The position numbers and the translations under genes were made by a program. From Pomphorhynchus laevis (lineage: Eukaryota; Acanthocephala; Palaeacanthocephala; Echinorhynchida; Pomphorhynchidae), in NCBI GenBank assembly GCA_012934845.2, contig WNNJ02003278.1, forward strand, positions 1 to 64,000: a stretch of DNA of 64,000 nt, written 5' to 3'. Every line of letters starts with the position of its first letter. Position 1 is the stretch's first letter. Of the stretch, positions 11,117 to 22,040 are shown one piece after another. Below the pieces are notes generated by a model, which was given only the letters and a program-made list of their open reading frames with translations, was not told the origin of the DNA and did not search any database.

Positions 11117-11174
11117 AAACTTCACAACGGTATACGCGTTTCGCTCCAACGGAGCTCATCAGTACCGTGACTTC
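11117..11174 (-). ncRNA. Hammerhead ribozyme, Penelope type (family P, copy 2)
   Basis: Better preserved than copy 1: CTGATGA (11,162-11,156), five-pair stem II GCTCC with GGAGC, GAAA, ACGCGT, cleavage after GTA between 11,133 and 11,132, and stem I GGTA with TACC followed by CAC with GTG. Antisense to the GIY-YIG fragment that begins at 11,268. Confidence 0.7.
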
Positions 11175-11267
11175 TATAATCATCTATAGGCATCTTAACA
11201 CACGCTTAAACAGTGTTTAAAGCTCGAAAAACAGAACTACCCTTAATCTGAATCATCGGAAGGAATA

Positions 11268-11822
11268 ATGCTGGTCAAGTCTCATCTATCTACATCTAAC
11301 CATGTGAGTCGTAAGAATACCTGTCAACCTTGTAAAAAACCACGTTGTAAAACATGTGAAAGTGTTCCAATTGTAGATATGTATGAAAGTACATACAAAA
11401 ATAAAAAGTACAAGTTAAACAGTACACCAAGCTGTTGCAGTATACATATCATATATGTTGCAACGTGTAAAACATGTCGATTGCAATACGTAGGTGAAAG
11501 CAAACGCTCGTTAAATTTAAGAAACAATAATCGGCGCGCCGACTTAAAAGCAAAACGACCAACCGACTGCGCAGTCAAACATTTGTTAACAAAGGAACAA
11601 TGTTTATTTGAATTTACGGTTGTAGCCGACAACATTGTAGATGATATAGAAAGGAAAAAATGGAAATGAGAATTTGTGGAGAAATCGCGAGAGATTCGCC
11701 ATACGGTCTAAATGAAGATCATGTTAATATTTGGAGAGACATAACCTAGACTTTTGATTTTTTGCTTACTTTTGTAATTGTTCTCTTATTTTTAGATTGA
11801 AAAAGCCTTCGGGCAAAACGTC
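11268..11822 (+). mobile_element. Penelope-like element fragment, GIY-YIG endonuclease and tail
   Basis: An open stretch at 11,268-11,669 encodes a cysteine-rich linker (CxxC pairs around CQPCKKPRCKTC) followed by the endonuclease core IIYVATCKTCRLQYVGESKR and a region ending DDIERKKWK. The Y-V...QYVG spacing and the preceding CxxC are diagnostic of the C-terminal GIY-YIG domain of Penelope-like elements. The tail at 11,795-11,822 (gattgaaaaagccttcgggc, then AAAACGTC) matches other Penelope tails here. No RT domain is attached, so it is 5'-truncated. Confidence 0.8.
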
Positions 11823-11865
11823 ATTATTATTTTTTGCTTACCAGTATCCTATTATTTTATTATAT

Positions 11866-11999
11866 ATATTTATAACTGGCTACGATTGATTTTAATCCAT
11901 ATGAGCTGCTAAAAAACTGGACTTCGATATATATAAATTATATATATAAATATATTTATATATTTATATATAAATTATACGATTATTCAATCATATAAT
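11866..11999. repeat. Right terminal inverted repeat of composite element
   Basis: Inverted counterpart of 8,716-8,849. Confidence 0.8.
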
Positions 12000-13060
12000 A
12001 TTATATATATGAGAAATTTATATCCGTAAGTCTCTACACGCATTAAACTGAGCCGACTAATTAAAACAATGAGAGCAATAAAAAATCTGATAAAACGCAA
12101 AGATATAATAATCAAGCGTGAGGATAAAGGACCGAGATGCAGTTGTAAGGTCACGAAGATAATAGGAGGAAGAGGCCAGAAAGCAATTAGAAAGCGAAAC
12201 ATATAAAATGATGCATGATTTGTTCATCAACGATCTTTTAAATAGGTATGTTTCAACGCGTATCATTGATGTAATTAATGCGGATAAATTACGGAATGCT
12301 TAAGCAAATTATGGCATTTTCTACATGTTGCACCTTCACTCACCTATTTTCCGGCACACATAAACATCACTTTGGGATTTCTACGACACTTTGAAGAAAA
12401 TCATTCTAGCTGGTTATCAAATGCGATTTTAGTAACGGCGGATGTACAATTATTGTATACCAATGCCCCAACGGATCAACAGGGAAGCAACAATTTATAA
12501 TTGACTATACAATTACAATACTATACGGATAGTATTGTAAGAAAATATAATTGAATTCTTTGGCCAGAAATACGTACAGAAATCTGGGACAGCCATGGGG
12601 ACACCAATGACTCCAACGTATACGATATTATATAATGGATGGCTTGAAAAATTGCTGACAGAAATTACCGAAACCCTTTCGCTGTCCTACTGTCGGTATA
12701 TATACGTTAGTCATTGTGTCTAACTACGGTCTGTGGTCAGATTGTGTCTAATTACGGGCTGGGGTCAGCAGAACGGATGGAGCAGCATCCCACCTTATCG
12801 AAACTCCTCTGCATCGAATGCTTACAGCAATAATTGATGGTCGAATCGACAATACTAAATGAAGGACATATCAAAAAACATATTGGATTAGGCAACTAAT
12901 GATCGATAAGTCATTGAATAAAAATGAACATTCGTTTGCACCAATAAGACATCATAGCAAGTAAAAATCTATTGCTTTCTTCCGCAACCAGCTAGTATTA
13001 GTGTAATTTTTTGTTGAGCACCATTGAATACTGAGGAAGGCGTTAGCCGAAACATTTGTT
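12000..13060 (+). mobile_element. Penelope-like element fragment, reverse-transcriptase part and tail
   Basis: Decayed RT. Visible blocks are LIKRKDIIIKREDKG (about 12,090), the motif-A region ILVTADVQLLYTNAPT (about 12,430) and the signature KSGTAMGTPMTPTY (about 12,580), equivalent to the GTAMGT-x-x-A-P block of Penelope RTs. The end at 13,031-13,053 has CTGAGGA, a GGC-GTTA-GCC hairpin and GAAAC. Blocks lie in several frames. The element is broken. Confidence 0.75.
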
Positions 13061-13149
13061 CTAAATATTGTCGAATATATTTTGCTGTTGTCTGGTTTGT
13101 TTTAAATTGAAATACTATATATATAGAATATATAAATTATAATATAATA

Positions 13150-13850
13150 TATATTATAATTTATATAGTCTGGCTTGGTGATTCTAAATTTTTGGAAGAT
13201 TAAAAAAACCGGAGCCCCAACCGACATATATCCACCAAAAAAGTTTTCATTCACCCACTATCAAACAGCGGTAATTTATAATGAAGCTCTAAGGATACGA
13301 CGAGCATGCACTGACGATCGACAGTTCGAAAAGCATGTATCATAAATTATTCAAATCCTTTTATAGCGGGGATACCAAAACGATTTTATTTACAAACAAA
13401 TTCATTGCATACGACGTCAACCAAGACAACAATGTCTAGCGCAATCGAGACAGCCTATTCAATTTAGTTTTATCTTATCACCCACATTTTCAAAGATTTC
13501 AAAAATAATAAAAGATATAAAAAATCTAGCAGATAAACCAACTGTGTGGTTTATCTGCTAGATAATACGTTACAGCACCTATTAGTGAGATTAAAATTTG
13601 AATCCAAAAAGTCTATACAAGGATGTCGACTATATGGAGATAAACGCTGCGCGACATGAGTGCTCATACAGACCACAAAATATTATGATACAACCGCAAT
13701 TAAAATCAAGAGAGCTATAGTTGGCTTATATAATTGTAAAAACGGTTGCATATACATTAGAACATGCAGCACTTGCAAGAAAATAAATGTTAACGTCGGA
13801 GCTTTTAAAGGAATGCAAAACAATGCTCGATTTTCCAGAATTTTCGATGG
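13150..13850 (+). mobile_element. Penelope-like element fragment, RT thumb and connector
   Basis: Words such as FTHYQTAVIYNEALRIRRAC (RT thumb, about 13,245-13,310) and GLYNCKNGCIYIRTCSTCKK (CxxC connector before a GIY-YIG domain, about 13,725-13,785) identify a second Penelope copy. It is truncated where the LINE 5' tandem repeats begin at 13,876. Broken in several frames. Confidence 0.65.
13527..13566. repeat. Perfect short hairpin
   Basis: Arms tctagcagataaacca and tggtttatctgctaga, with a loop of six bases, inside the Penelope fragment. Confidence 0.8.
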
Positions 13851-13875
13851 AAAAAAACAGTTTCGGCAAGAATCA

Positions 13876-14021
13876 AGATAATCCAAAGATCAAGGTAAGT
13901 GATAATTCAAAGATCAAGGTAAGTGATAATCCAAACTTCAAGGTAACTGATAATCAAAGGTCAAGGTAAATGATAATCCAAAGGTCAAGACAAGTGATAA
14001 TCCAAAGGTCAAGGTAAGTGT
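13876..14021 (+). repeat. LINE 5' tandem repeats, 22-23 bp unit with GTAAGTG
   Basis: Six units of the type gataatccaaaggtcaaggtaagt. At least four keep GTAAGT or a one-base variant. The array runs directly into the gag start. Comparable GTAAGTG-bearing sequence precedes gag in the copies at 39,148 and 44,453-44,825. Confidence 0.85.
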
Positions 14022-14253
14022 TTTGTTTCCTTCTTCTTCTGGGTCAATCATTAAGCAGGGGGAACAACCTCCTGTACCTAAACTAGCGAATCTAATAAGT
14101 ATCAAATTCACTGAACCGATACTGAGAAACGACATTTTTAACGTTTTCCTGAGCAACTTCGATTATCGTCTAAAATGGCGAGTAATTTTTGCATCGGTTG
14201 ACGTGGCCGAGTGTCTTGCTCACTCAAAGTGCAATCATTTCCTATGACACAAT

Positions 14254-14733
14254 TTGGTTTGCATCTTAATAGATACCGGCTCAATGACTTACTTCCACTG
14301 TAACGTCTGCCACAGTTGGGATCACTATGGTTCAAGGTGTTCTCTTCCCCACTCCTGCGGGGTATGTGGCTCCCCAGAAAATCTCTCGGATAAATGTGAT
14401 AAACCACGCCACTGTTCAAACTGTGGTGGTGATCACCCTGCCTGGGCAAGGAAGTGCGTCTTCTGCAAGGAATACAAGAAACGGCATATGATTGCGCAGA
14501 CAAAGGCATCCACTTTCTCGGGGTCATGTTCCGACGGTAATAACCGCACGATATCTGAAGATTTAATGCGCCTAATGGATGCCAAACATCAAGAGTCCTT
14601 GAGGAAGCTGATAGAGTTAGTAAAATATCTAATATCTAAGGCTGATGAGCCTCATAGTCATTTTTTAACAGCAGTTAAAGCCAAAAATTCTCAAGTCAAA
14701 GAATCTAATGGTTTCTTTGACTTGAGTTTTTAA
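14254..14733 (+). CDS. LINE gag, three zinc knuckles (copy b)
   Basis: Open frame of 159 codons. Near the N-terminus it has three cysteine-rich knuckles: YFHCNVCHSWDHYGSRC, HSCGVCGSPENLSDKC and RHCSNCGGDHPAWARKC (roughly residues 13-66). They are followed by KEYKKRHM and a helical C-terminal region with a lysine-rich end. Three consecutive knuckles with W-A/S-R-K-C are typical of ORF1 proteins of Jockey/I-type LINEs, which bind the element RNA. The upstream N-terminal part, with PPVPKLANLISIKF at 14,068 onward, lies in another frame, so this copy is broken. Confidence 0.75.
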   Translation: MVCILIDTGSMTYFHCNVCHSWDHYGSRCSLPHSCGVCGSPENLSDKCDKPRHCSNCGGDHPAWARKCVFCKEYKKRHMIAQTKASTFSGSCSDGNNRTISEDLMRLMDAKHQESLRKLIELVKYLISKADEPHSHFLTAVKAKNSQVKESNGFFDLSF

Positions 14734-15201
14734 CTTGAGGTTTCTTTTCTCAAGTCAAATGGTTCGACACAGAGCATACAATTCTTGAAACTAACTAGGA
14801 TGGCCAATAACTGGAGCCTCAAGTTGGAAAATGAAGATAATGTCGGTGGGCAAGTGTCTTCATCTGTCGTGACAGGATGCAGAGAGGGCGATTTTTCTGC
14901 CTTGATATGCAACTAAGGGAAGGAATCCCACTCCAGCTAACAACACAATTTAAAGTAATCCCGAGCCTTTCTCACTGAATATCCTTCAGTGGAATTCGGG
15001 AGGTGCTTCTGCCCTTAGCATTTTATCCGGTAGAGATGAAGATGTTATAGTCCTTCAGAATACGCGGTATATCCGGCTGACCCAGGACATTACTCGATTT
15101 ATCACTAAGCAGATCTACACCCACTTTACTCCGTATATAAACCCCTCATACAATGTGGGTTTATATCTATCTAACTTTTTCCCAGAATTAGTAATGAGAG
15201 T

Positions 15202-16400
15202 TTGACCGAATTTAATGACTACCTCTCTTCGCAAGCTACCGAGTTACTCTCGACTATCTATAGAGGTCGTATTTACAATCCCACTCCAACAAAACTCAAG
15301 GTCCAGGCTAAAATGGTCCACCTTCCTAATCTCTCTGTTTTCGCCAGACAGGCCCTCTCGAATGAATACTGGAGCTATAGATATAGATTCCAGCTGAGCA
15401 GGGATAGGGCAAGCCTTGCTCACCTTAAACCTACTCAGTCTTCTTTTTGGGAGATATTCAAGAAAGAGAAGTTTGTCTGCTGGAAAGATAGAGCCTTGGG
15501 TTGGATCGAAAGCACAGGCCTTGACAAAGTTTTGGAGGAGTTACTATCCCTACATAATTACGGAGCCACTCAAACTCCTCAAACAATCCCGCCCTGGGAT
15601 GACTTCAGGAGTAAGGATCTATCTGTTCCAGATATCCTAAACTCTTAGGGGCCACTTTCGGGCACCTCTAAACCCTACGCGCCACTATCCACTCGGTCTG
15701 TCAGTTTTTGACAGCCGATCAAAGAAAACTGGCTGTCACAATGCTTTTAGCCTCACCATCCGATGTAGCCGTCATCAATATTAGTCGCATATTTTTACGT
15801 AAACGCAATCCGGTGTCATGTCCTAAAGATCTGCGGCCCATTTCGATTCACAACTCCATCATATCCATTTACGAAAAAGCGCTTGCGTGTAAAATCCGAG
15901 ATCATTTAAGTAGTCAAAATTTAATCCCATCAGGTTTTCATGGGTACGTAAAAGATCACTTGGTCCATTCAGCAATAGGTGAAGTGCATCAGTTTTGTTA
16001 AGGTAACAGTCATCAGCTTGTTGTGTCTGTCTTTCTTGATTTTTCTGTTGCATTTGACCGCATTTCCATTCCTTTTGTTATATCTTCTCTCAGGTCCCTC
16101 GGGTTGTCTGCGAGAATTGTTAACAGGGTAGAGATATTGCTGTACACCAAGCGGTTCTAACATGAAGATGACCCTGATGTACGCCAGTTCTATCCTATTA
16201 CAGATGTGCCAAGGCTCTCCACTTTCTCCAATTTTGTATCTTGCTGCCTTTATTGAACTCTACAAAAAAATTAAGGGCGACCAACATCTAGTGGTATACG
16301 CTGATGATACCACATCCCTGTTCTCTGGACGCAGGTGTAAAGATGTAGTTTCTGACATCAGCCTTTCTTTTTAAGATTAAAAGATCAGCTACTCATATTT
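15202..16400 (+). pseudogene. LINE reverse transcriptase, broken (copy b)
   Basis: Three consecutive open blocks in different frames carry the linker (15,202-15,648), the RT finger region LRPISIHNSIISIYEKAL (in 15,708-16,001), and QMCQGSPLSPILYL plus the catalytic LVVYADDTTSLFSGRR (16,162-16,374). Motif A (VFLDFS...FDRIS) lies between them at about 16,030-16,065. At least two frameshifts separate the blocks. Confidence 0.8.
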
Positions 16401-16480
16401 TGAACACTACTAAATCGCAGGTGGCCGTTTTCCATGGCGCCGCTGCCACCAAGAAAAAATTGAAGAGACTAGCTCTATCT

Positions 16481-16625
16481 TCCATAATATCTTATGGAAG
16501 ATAAGATATTGTGGAAGATATTAATAAGATATATCTTATTATATCTTATATATATCTTATAATATCTTATTAGATATTATAAGATATTATATATATTAAT
16601 CTTCCATATTATCTTCCACTAATCA
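16481..16625. repeat. AT-rich palindromic expansion inside LINE RT
   Basis: Alternating copies of atatcttat and ataagatat with the flanking word tcttcca in both orientations, inserted in the RT 3' part. It is absent at the equivalent place of copy e (about 40,590-40,630). Confidence 0.75.
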
Positions 16626-17099
16626 ATTACTCCCTAACTTTAGAAGTCGTGTAAGATTGCCGGGATTCACCATTACGGTGAATTGGTCAGCAAAAGCTGA
16701 CCTGGATAGACTCAAATGTATTCTAAAGAGAGCCAGATGGGCCCTGAAACGGTTCAGCATCTGATTTTGAATGAGAAAACCCAAGTACGCCTCTAGGGAA
16801 CTTGAGCTATCTCGGGATCAGTCTTATTTTCCAGAGGACGCTCCTCCAGAGCAAATACTAAGATTTCTCAAGCTCCTCATTTCGCGATTACCGAGAATAG
16901 TCCGCCTCGATTGGATTCTTCCGGGGTGAAAGGCCCCAAGTGGTTTAGTCGGAGAGCGGCGTGTTGGATGGACTGGAGGGCTCAGATCCCGCTGGACCTG
17001 GGACCGTAGTATGAAATGAAGATTGAAATGAAAAACGAATTGATTTTTCTTTTTATCTTCTCCTGCATGTTTCTTTTTTAACACGATTTTTATCGGTCA

Positions 17100-17360
17100 T
17101 AAGTTTTGTTTAACAAAATCCTTATTACTTGCAAGGAGTAATACGTCGGACAGGCATCAATGACCTTAGCGAGACTTTTGAATGTACGTCGATCACACAT
17201 AAAGACAAAAAGGGAAACCGACAGAGCTGCAATACACTCGCTTGAACACGGTCCTAACGGCATACAGTATCGAATTGTTAAAGGTCATATTAATGACACT
17301 AAATAGTGCAAAATATGTTTTCTAGATTGAAAATGGCGAAAGCCGAAACGTCGAAAATCT
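17100..17360 (+). mobile_element. Penelope-like element fragment, GIY-YIG domain and tail
   Basis: From about 17,140 the + strand reads YVGQASMTLARLLNVRRSHI, then RAAIHSLEHGPNGIQYRIVK, ending in a stop at about 17,300. This is the second half of a Penelope GIY-YIG domain (YVGQ, then R-x-x-N-x-R-R-S-x-I, H-x-x-x-H-x-x-N/D). Tail at 17,325-17,352: a GGC-GAAA-GCC hairpin then GAAACGTC. Confidence 0.7.
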
Positions 17361-17619
17361 GTCTCGTCTTTTTGATCTACGTCTTTTTAAATTACCTATA
17401 GCAAGTGAAAAGTTTCTGGGCTGTTTAACATCAGCGGTTGGTTCAAAGTCATTAAGTATAAAACCTAAATGAACTAAAATGTAATGAAATGCTCAAATGA
17501 CGAAAAATTCTACTGCCATATTTGCAAGATTCGTGGTAGCATAATCTAAAGCGTAATGTAGTAGAAACCGGAACGGTTGTGCTGAGCATTATTAGCGCTG
17601 GATTCGTGTAGCATCATCT

Positions 17620-18035
17620 AAAGCGTGCTGTAAGACGGGGAGTTACCTACGTCGGTCCTTGCAGCATTTGTAAAAAAGCAGTTAGTGGGGCAAACTATAT
17701 TAGGTCTTGCGAAGCGCTTGAATGTTAGGTCACATTTATGCTCATCCAATATAACAGATGGAGCTATACGCCACCCCAAGAAACATAATGGGATCGACTG
17801 CATTAAGTACTGCATTGTTGACGACTTTATAACAAATGATGCCGAACATCGCGGTAGAGATGAAATTTTAATTGTGAAGCTGAACATGGAGAGTGACTAC
17901 GGTTGTAATTCGGATCACAACTTTAAAGATCCTCTATTATTAATTCAACCACAAAGATGAACATGAACTGTCATTATTGTAATTAAATGTTTGCCTTTCA
18001 GATTGGAAAAGTCTCCAAGTAGGGACAAAACGTTT
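17620..18035 (+). mobile_element. Penelope-like element fragment, GIY-YIG domain and tail (second)
   Basis: CSICKK (about 17,660), then in the next 270 bases GQTILGLAKRLNVRSHL, KHNGIDCIKYCIVDDF and RDEILIVKLN, the same layout as the fragment at 17,140. Tail at 18,001-18,035 begins gattggaaaagtctcc and ends with aaaacgttt. Broken, with no RT. Confidence 0.65.
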
Positions 18036-18199
18036 GTATTCTCTAAATGCACGTATATCCAGTAAACCAGTAAATTATACGATTGAATATATATAGGAGA
18101 AGAGTTTGATCGGTTTTCGATGAGATCTGCCACAGAGCCATACTTATATATAAAATCAATGTTATCAAAAATCACTAAAAAGACAAAATCAAAACAACT

Positions 18200-19440
18200 G
18201 AGCACTATTTTTAAAACGTTTCGACTTTTTCTGTCTTCGTCAGCTAAACAATGTTACAATACCTTACAATTCAAAACTTAACAAAAGCATCACTTTTATA
18301 CATTATTTATATGAGTGGCTGCCGACACTATAGTTGCTACATGCGTTTCTGGGTCTGAAAGAAGGTTGCTGATTTTTGTACAAATTTGTAAAAATGTTCT
18401 TTATTCAGTTGCATGTCAGTGCACAGTTGCCCAATCCAATATAGTTCACGTTCTTTACGTTTCGCCGTATCTTCAATGCCGGATTCTATGATTTCCGTCG
18501 TCATTACGTGTGCTTCATTGTGTATGCAATGATGAACTGTCCCTCCGTTGTTGGCTCGTTTATTACGTATATCTGACCGTCGATTAAGTGCCCGAATATG
18601 CATTTCCAGGCCAGTTTGTCCCACATATTGGGCTGGGCACATTTTGCAGGAGCAAATGTATGTTACCTTTGGATTTGCAATCGTTGTTTTTATCGGTCTT
18701 GTAGTGCAATCCTATCATATTACTTTTGAATGTTTTTGTATCTTCCATTTCCTAGCAACACTTGCACCGTTTCTTTCCACATTGCTTGCTACCATTCGAT
18801 AAAGTATTCGCATTGCATATTATCTGCTGCAGCGTTCGGTTACTTTTAAATGAGAACAATGACATTCGTATGTTTCCATCTTTATCTCCTGTGATCTTTT
18901 CCAAAGTTGCTCTCACATCTTTTATTCATTAACGCCGGATAATACTCAAACCTTTGAAAAGGTATTTTCGATATTGCAAACGTCTGTCGGTTTCTTGTCT
19001 TTTAGCAATGTATTCCGATTAATTCGATTTACAATAAATGGTTGTCTCTTTATTGCATTGCTGGTGTAACCGAGGTCTTTGAATTCTGATAATAACTGTT
19101 TGCTTGCATTTTCATAAGAGTTGTTCGTTGAACATATCTTTCTAACACGTATGAATTCATTTTTAATCATTAGTCTTTTCGTCTTAATTGGAATAAAACT
19201 ATACGAATGAATTAAGTTCCTTGTGTTGTCGAATTTGCGAAACATTTGTGTTTGTATTCTACCATCCTTGTCTTTATAGATTTTAGTATCCAGATATGGC
19301 AACGGGTTGATTCGATCGTGTGTAAAATGTAGCTCACTCGCTTTGTTTAGTTCATACGACATCAAGGCTAAGTTATCTTCCCCATGCGTCCACACGACAA
19401 ATATGTAATCAATGTATCGCCAACATATATACACAAACCT
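18200..19440 (-). mobile_element. Penelope-like element, RT end, GIY-YIG and tail
   Basis: On the - strand from 19,434 an open block of 162 codons starts YICWRYIDYIFVVW, the RT catalytic block in which the usual Y-x-D-D is Y-I-D-Y, then PLPYLDTKIYKDKDG (equivalent of the F-L-D-V/T-x-I block) and the thumb. The block at 18,642-18,337 carries CPAQYVGQTGLEMHIRALNR and ends with TAKRKERELYWIGQL, a GIY-YIG domain. The tail at 18,243-18,213 reads CTGACGA, AGAC...GTC, GAAACGTTT. This is the longest Penelope coding stretch of the window. It is broken. Confidence 0.8.
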
Positions 19441-19480
19441 TATATATGGTGGATGACGAATGACAACTATTATATATAAT

Positions 19481-20790
19481 AGATGAAATGAATTTTAGGC
19501 ATCTGTCTGGAAACAATGAAAGTCTTTATGCTGCATGCTTCCTTACTGACAATAGCGAAAAGTAATAACATATAAGTAGCACTTAATTTTAATAGTCGTT
19601 AACAAACTTAAGATATAAAATTTTAATTTAATGTCAGTTATTGAATTATCTAATGACGATAAAGATAAACTCCGCGAAAAGCGACTACAATGGTATGGCC
19701 ACGTTATCAGCGCACACGAACACCATCCATGAAATAAAAACATCATCGTAACAGTATATGGAAAAAGACCGATATGAATACCCACATTGCGATGGATGGA
19801 CGTTATAAGTCAGGATTTGATGTGTGCTAGTCCTGAAATCAAAGACGCCCTCGATAAAATCAAATGAAGGCAACTTTCAAAAACAGCGGACCCCGTCCCT
19901 ACACGGGAGAAACGCTTAAGGAAAAGAAAATATTTATTTAACTATTAGTTTTCATCATAGATTTTCAGGGCAGGTCATTCAATTTTAATAGTCGAATTAA
20001 AATTAATAAAATTCCATTTAATTTTAATAGGCGTTAACAAACTTAAGATATTAAATTTCAATTACATGTCAGTTCTTGAATTATCTAATGACGACGAAAA
20101 TATTAGGTTTTAATTCTTACAATTAAAGAATCGGAGATTGATATATTCTATATAGACGATAAATAAATTTATAGCATAATTAAATTCATAACAAATAATT
20201 TATATAAATTTATAACATTTTTACATTTCACAGATCAGTTTTCATTCTTCGGAGGTTGATGTATTCCTAAGTTTCAAACAATTATAAAGACAATTGAATT
20301 TAACAGTCGCTAACAAACTTAAGATATTAAATTTCAATTTAATGTCAGTTCTTGAATTATCTAATGACGAAAAATTCTACTGCCATATTTATTTAACTAT
20401 AGTTTTTTATTCCTAATATTGAAGAATCGGGGGTTGATATATTCTTAAGTTGATATATTTTTTATAAACGATGAATAAATTCACAACATAATTAAATTCA
20501 TAACAAATAATTTATATAAATTTATAATAAATTAATAACATCTTTACATTTCACAGATTAGTTTTCATTCTTAGGAGGTTGATATATTCCTCAGTTACAA
20601 ACGATTATAAAGTCAATTGAATTTAATAAAAATCAATTACATGCATTTGCTTAAAAAATAAACAAATTGCATTTAAATAAAATATCAACTACATGCATTT
20701 ATTTGAATGCATTTATTTATTCGTGTATCATAGCAATCAACAAACAGAACTCTAGAATACTAGCAAGTTAATAGTTTCTGGGCTGTTCAA
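19481..20790 (+). repeat. Dispersed repeat family A, copy 2
   Basis: Almost base-for-base identical to copy 1 from the word ggaaacaatgaaagtct through the RTE-like LINE tail (about 19,665-19,935) and the three internal repeats, to the shared right-end phrase at about 20,728. Abuts the start of the minus-strand Penelope copy on its left. Confidence 0.85.
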
Positions 20791-21634
20791 CAACATTAGT
20801 TTTTCCGAAGTCATTAAGTATAAAAAAGTATTGACTAAATGTTATTTTAAAATATTATTGAAATACTCAAATAATATAGCGAATGAATGGAATAACAACA
20901 TTGCAACGATCGATTAAGTTTTTATCGATATACAAGAAATATTTTAATTAAAATAAATTTATAATTAGTCATATTTTCAAGATGAAATGTATACACTAAA
21001 TATTATAATGCTGGCATTTCTAAACTAGGTTAGTGATCAGAAAATATCGTTTCGAAATATGTACGTCAATTAATTTCACTGTTCCAGTCACAAGGTAAGA
21101 CAATCAAGTTTCTTTAGTATTTAATATATTTAAAATATAGAAATTTATTTTAGAAGCAGAAATATAAAATGTGGTTGCTTAAAACAGGTTTTAGTGTAAA
21201 TTTAAATGATTCCAGATGATAATTGTTCTTTTGAATTTTATTTAAATGTACGTTTCTAAATATATGCAATCTTTATCATCTCTCTTAAATCTTATTATCT
21301 TTTATCGTTATACTAATTCAATAAATAATCATTAACGTCATTTATCATATAAAAATGTATTTTTATATATAAAGATTTTTCAGATATAAAAATATCTGAA
21401 ATATATTATATATTATCAGATAATAAATATATTTTTTGTAAAAAATATATTTTTTTTAAATATTTTACATCTTAAAATTTTTAAGATTCTCGAATAAAAT
21501 ATTTTTATTGTTAATTTGCACATATTATCTTTACGACGTAAGCTGATAATCGTTTTATTGTTTTTTTTAATGTTCAAATATATAAATTTTCAATTATCAA
21601 TTTAAGTTTCATTATGTGCAAAACAATATGAATA
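20791..21634. other. AT-rich stretch, no gene recognised
   Basis: Contains part of the phrase shared with family B (ttgaaatactcaaataatatagc near 20,858), otherwise nothing recognisable. No long frame. Confidence 0.4.
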
Positions 21635-22015
21635 ACCAGAAAGATTTCTGGTAATTTCACATTGAGTGCTAAATAAGCACTACTGCTTCACCAAATAGGA
21701 TCATTAGCAAAAGCACTGGCAAATGCCAGCGCAGGTCCCTCCCACTGCTGGATACAGAGGACTGGCAAATAAGTCATTGTGATGACGAAACTGTATTTGC
21801 TACTGTTATCGTCGTTCTTCCGCGTCTGGCTAAAAATGATTGCGTACATAATTCACGCGGAATGGTCTCACACTCTCTCTTGAAAATTAAAAAGATATTA
21901 GCCGATAAAAGAGACCTGCGCTGGCATTTGCCAGTGCTTTTGCTAATGATCCTATTTGGTGAAGCAGTAGTGCTGATTTAGCACTCAATGTGAAGTTACC
22001 AGAAATCTTTCTGGT
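21635..22015. mobile_element. Foldback element with 103-bp arms around a decayed hammerhead
   Basis: Arms 21,635-21,737 and 21,913-22,015 are near-perfect inverted copies, for example accagaaagatttctggt at the outer ends and agcactggcaaatgccagcg inside. The 175-bp centre carries stem II GTCATTGTGATGAC followed by GAAAC, and further on CCGCGTCTGGC, the second half of the family-H hammerhead seen at 55,909. The CTGATGA half is altered here (caaataa). No open reading frame. Confidence 0.65.
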
Positions 22016-22040
22016 ACTTCATACACATGACTCGTGTGCC

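Larger units (their letters stand above)
10524..11266 (-). mobile_element. Penelope-type tandem terminal repeat (463-nt monomer) with hammerheads
   Basis: The block starting atgttttcctcatgaagagg at 10,523 recurs at 10,984, both copies running through the phrase cacacgcttaaacagtgttt. Each carries a hammerhead on the - strand, and the cleavage sites are 463 bases apart. Penelope elements commonly insert as partial tandem arrays whose duplicated part (pLTR) carries such a ribozyme. A fragment of the same unit in inverse orientation lies at 9,557-9,580. Confidence 0.65.
8716..11999. mobile_element. Composite element with about 130-bp terminal inverted repeats
   Basis: The left end (8,716-8,849) and right end (11,866-11,999) are near-exact inverted copies. 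Each has an AT-rich outer part (attatatgattgaataatc) and an inner part with gaagtccagttttttagcag and caatcgtagccag. Between them, in order, lie a 392-bp tandem duplication, a TA tract, a perfect hairpin, a TA tract, a 445-bp ribozyme-bearing tandem unit, a TA tract, a 463-bp ribozyme-bearing tandem unit in the other orientation, and a GIY-YIG Penelope fragment. No transposase is visible, so it may be a nested heap of Penelope-derived elements rather than a single mobile unit. No clear target duplication was found. Confidence 0.6.
13876..17040 (+). mobile_element. APE-type LINE, internally deleted (copy b)
   Basis: The order is a tandem-repeat 5' region (13,876-14,021), gag (14,023-14,733), a short piece of the endonuclease start (around 14,975-15,180), RT (15,202-16,400), an AT palindrome (16,481-16,625) and the 3' end (to about 17,040). 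Most of the APE domain is missing compared with 41,729-42,670. Coding is interrupted by stops and frameshifts. The shared phrase atgttatagtccttcag near 15,042 matches copies e and f. Confidence 0.85.

Noticed and set aside
13876-14021. CRISPR-like or operator array
   Set aside because: Contiguous 22-bp repeats without spacers, directly before a LINE gag.
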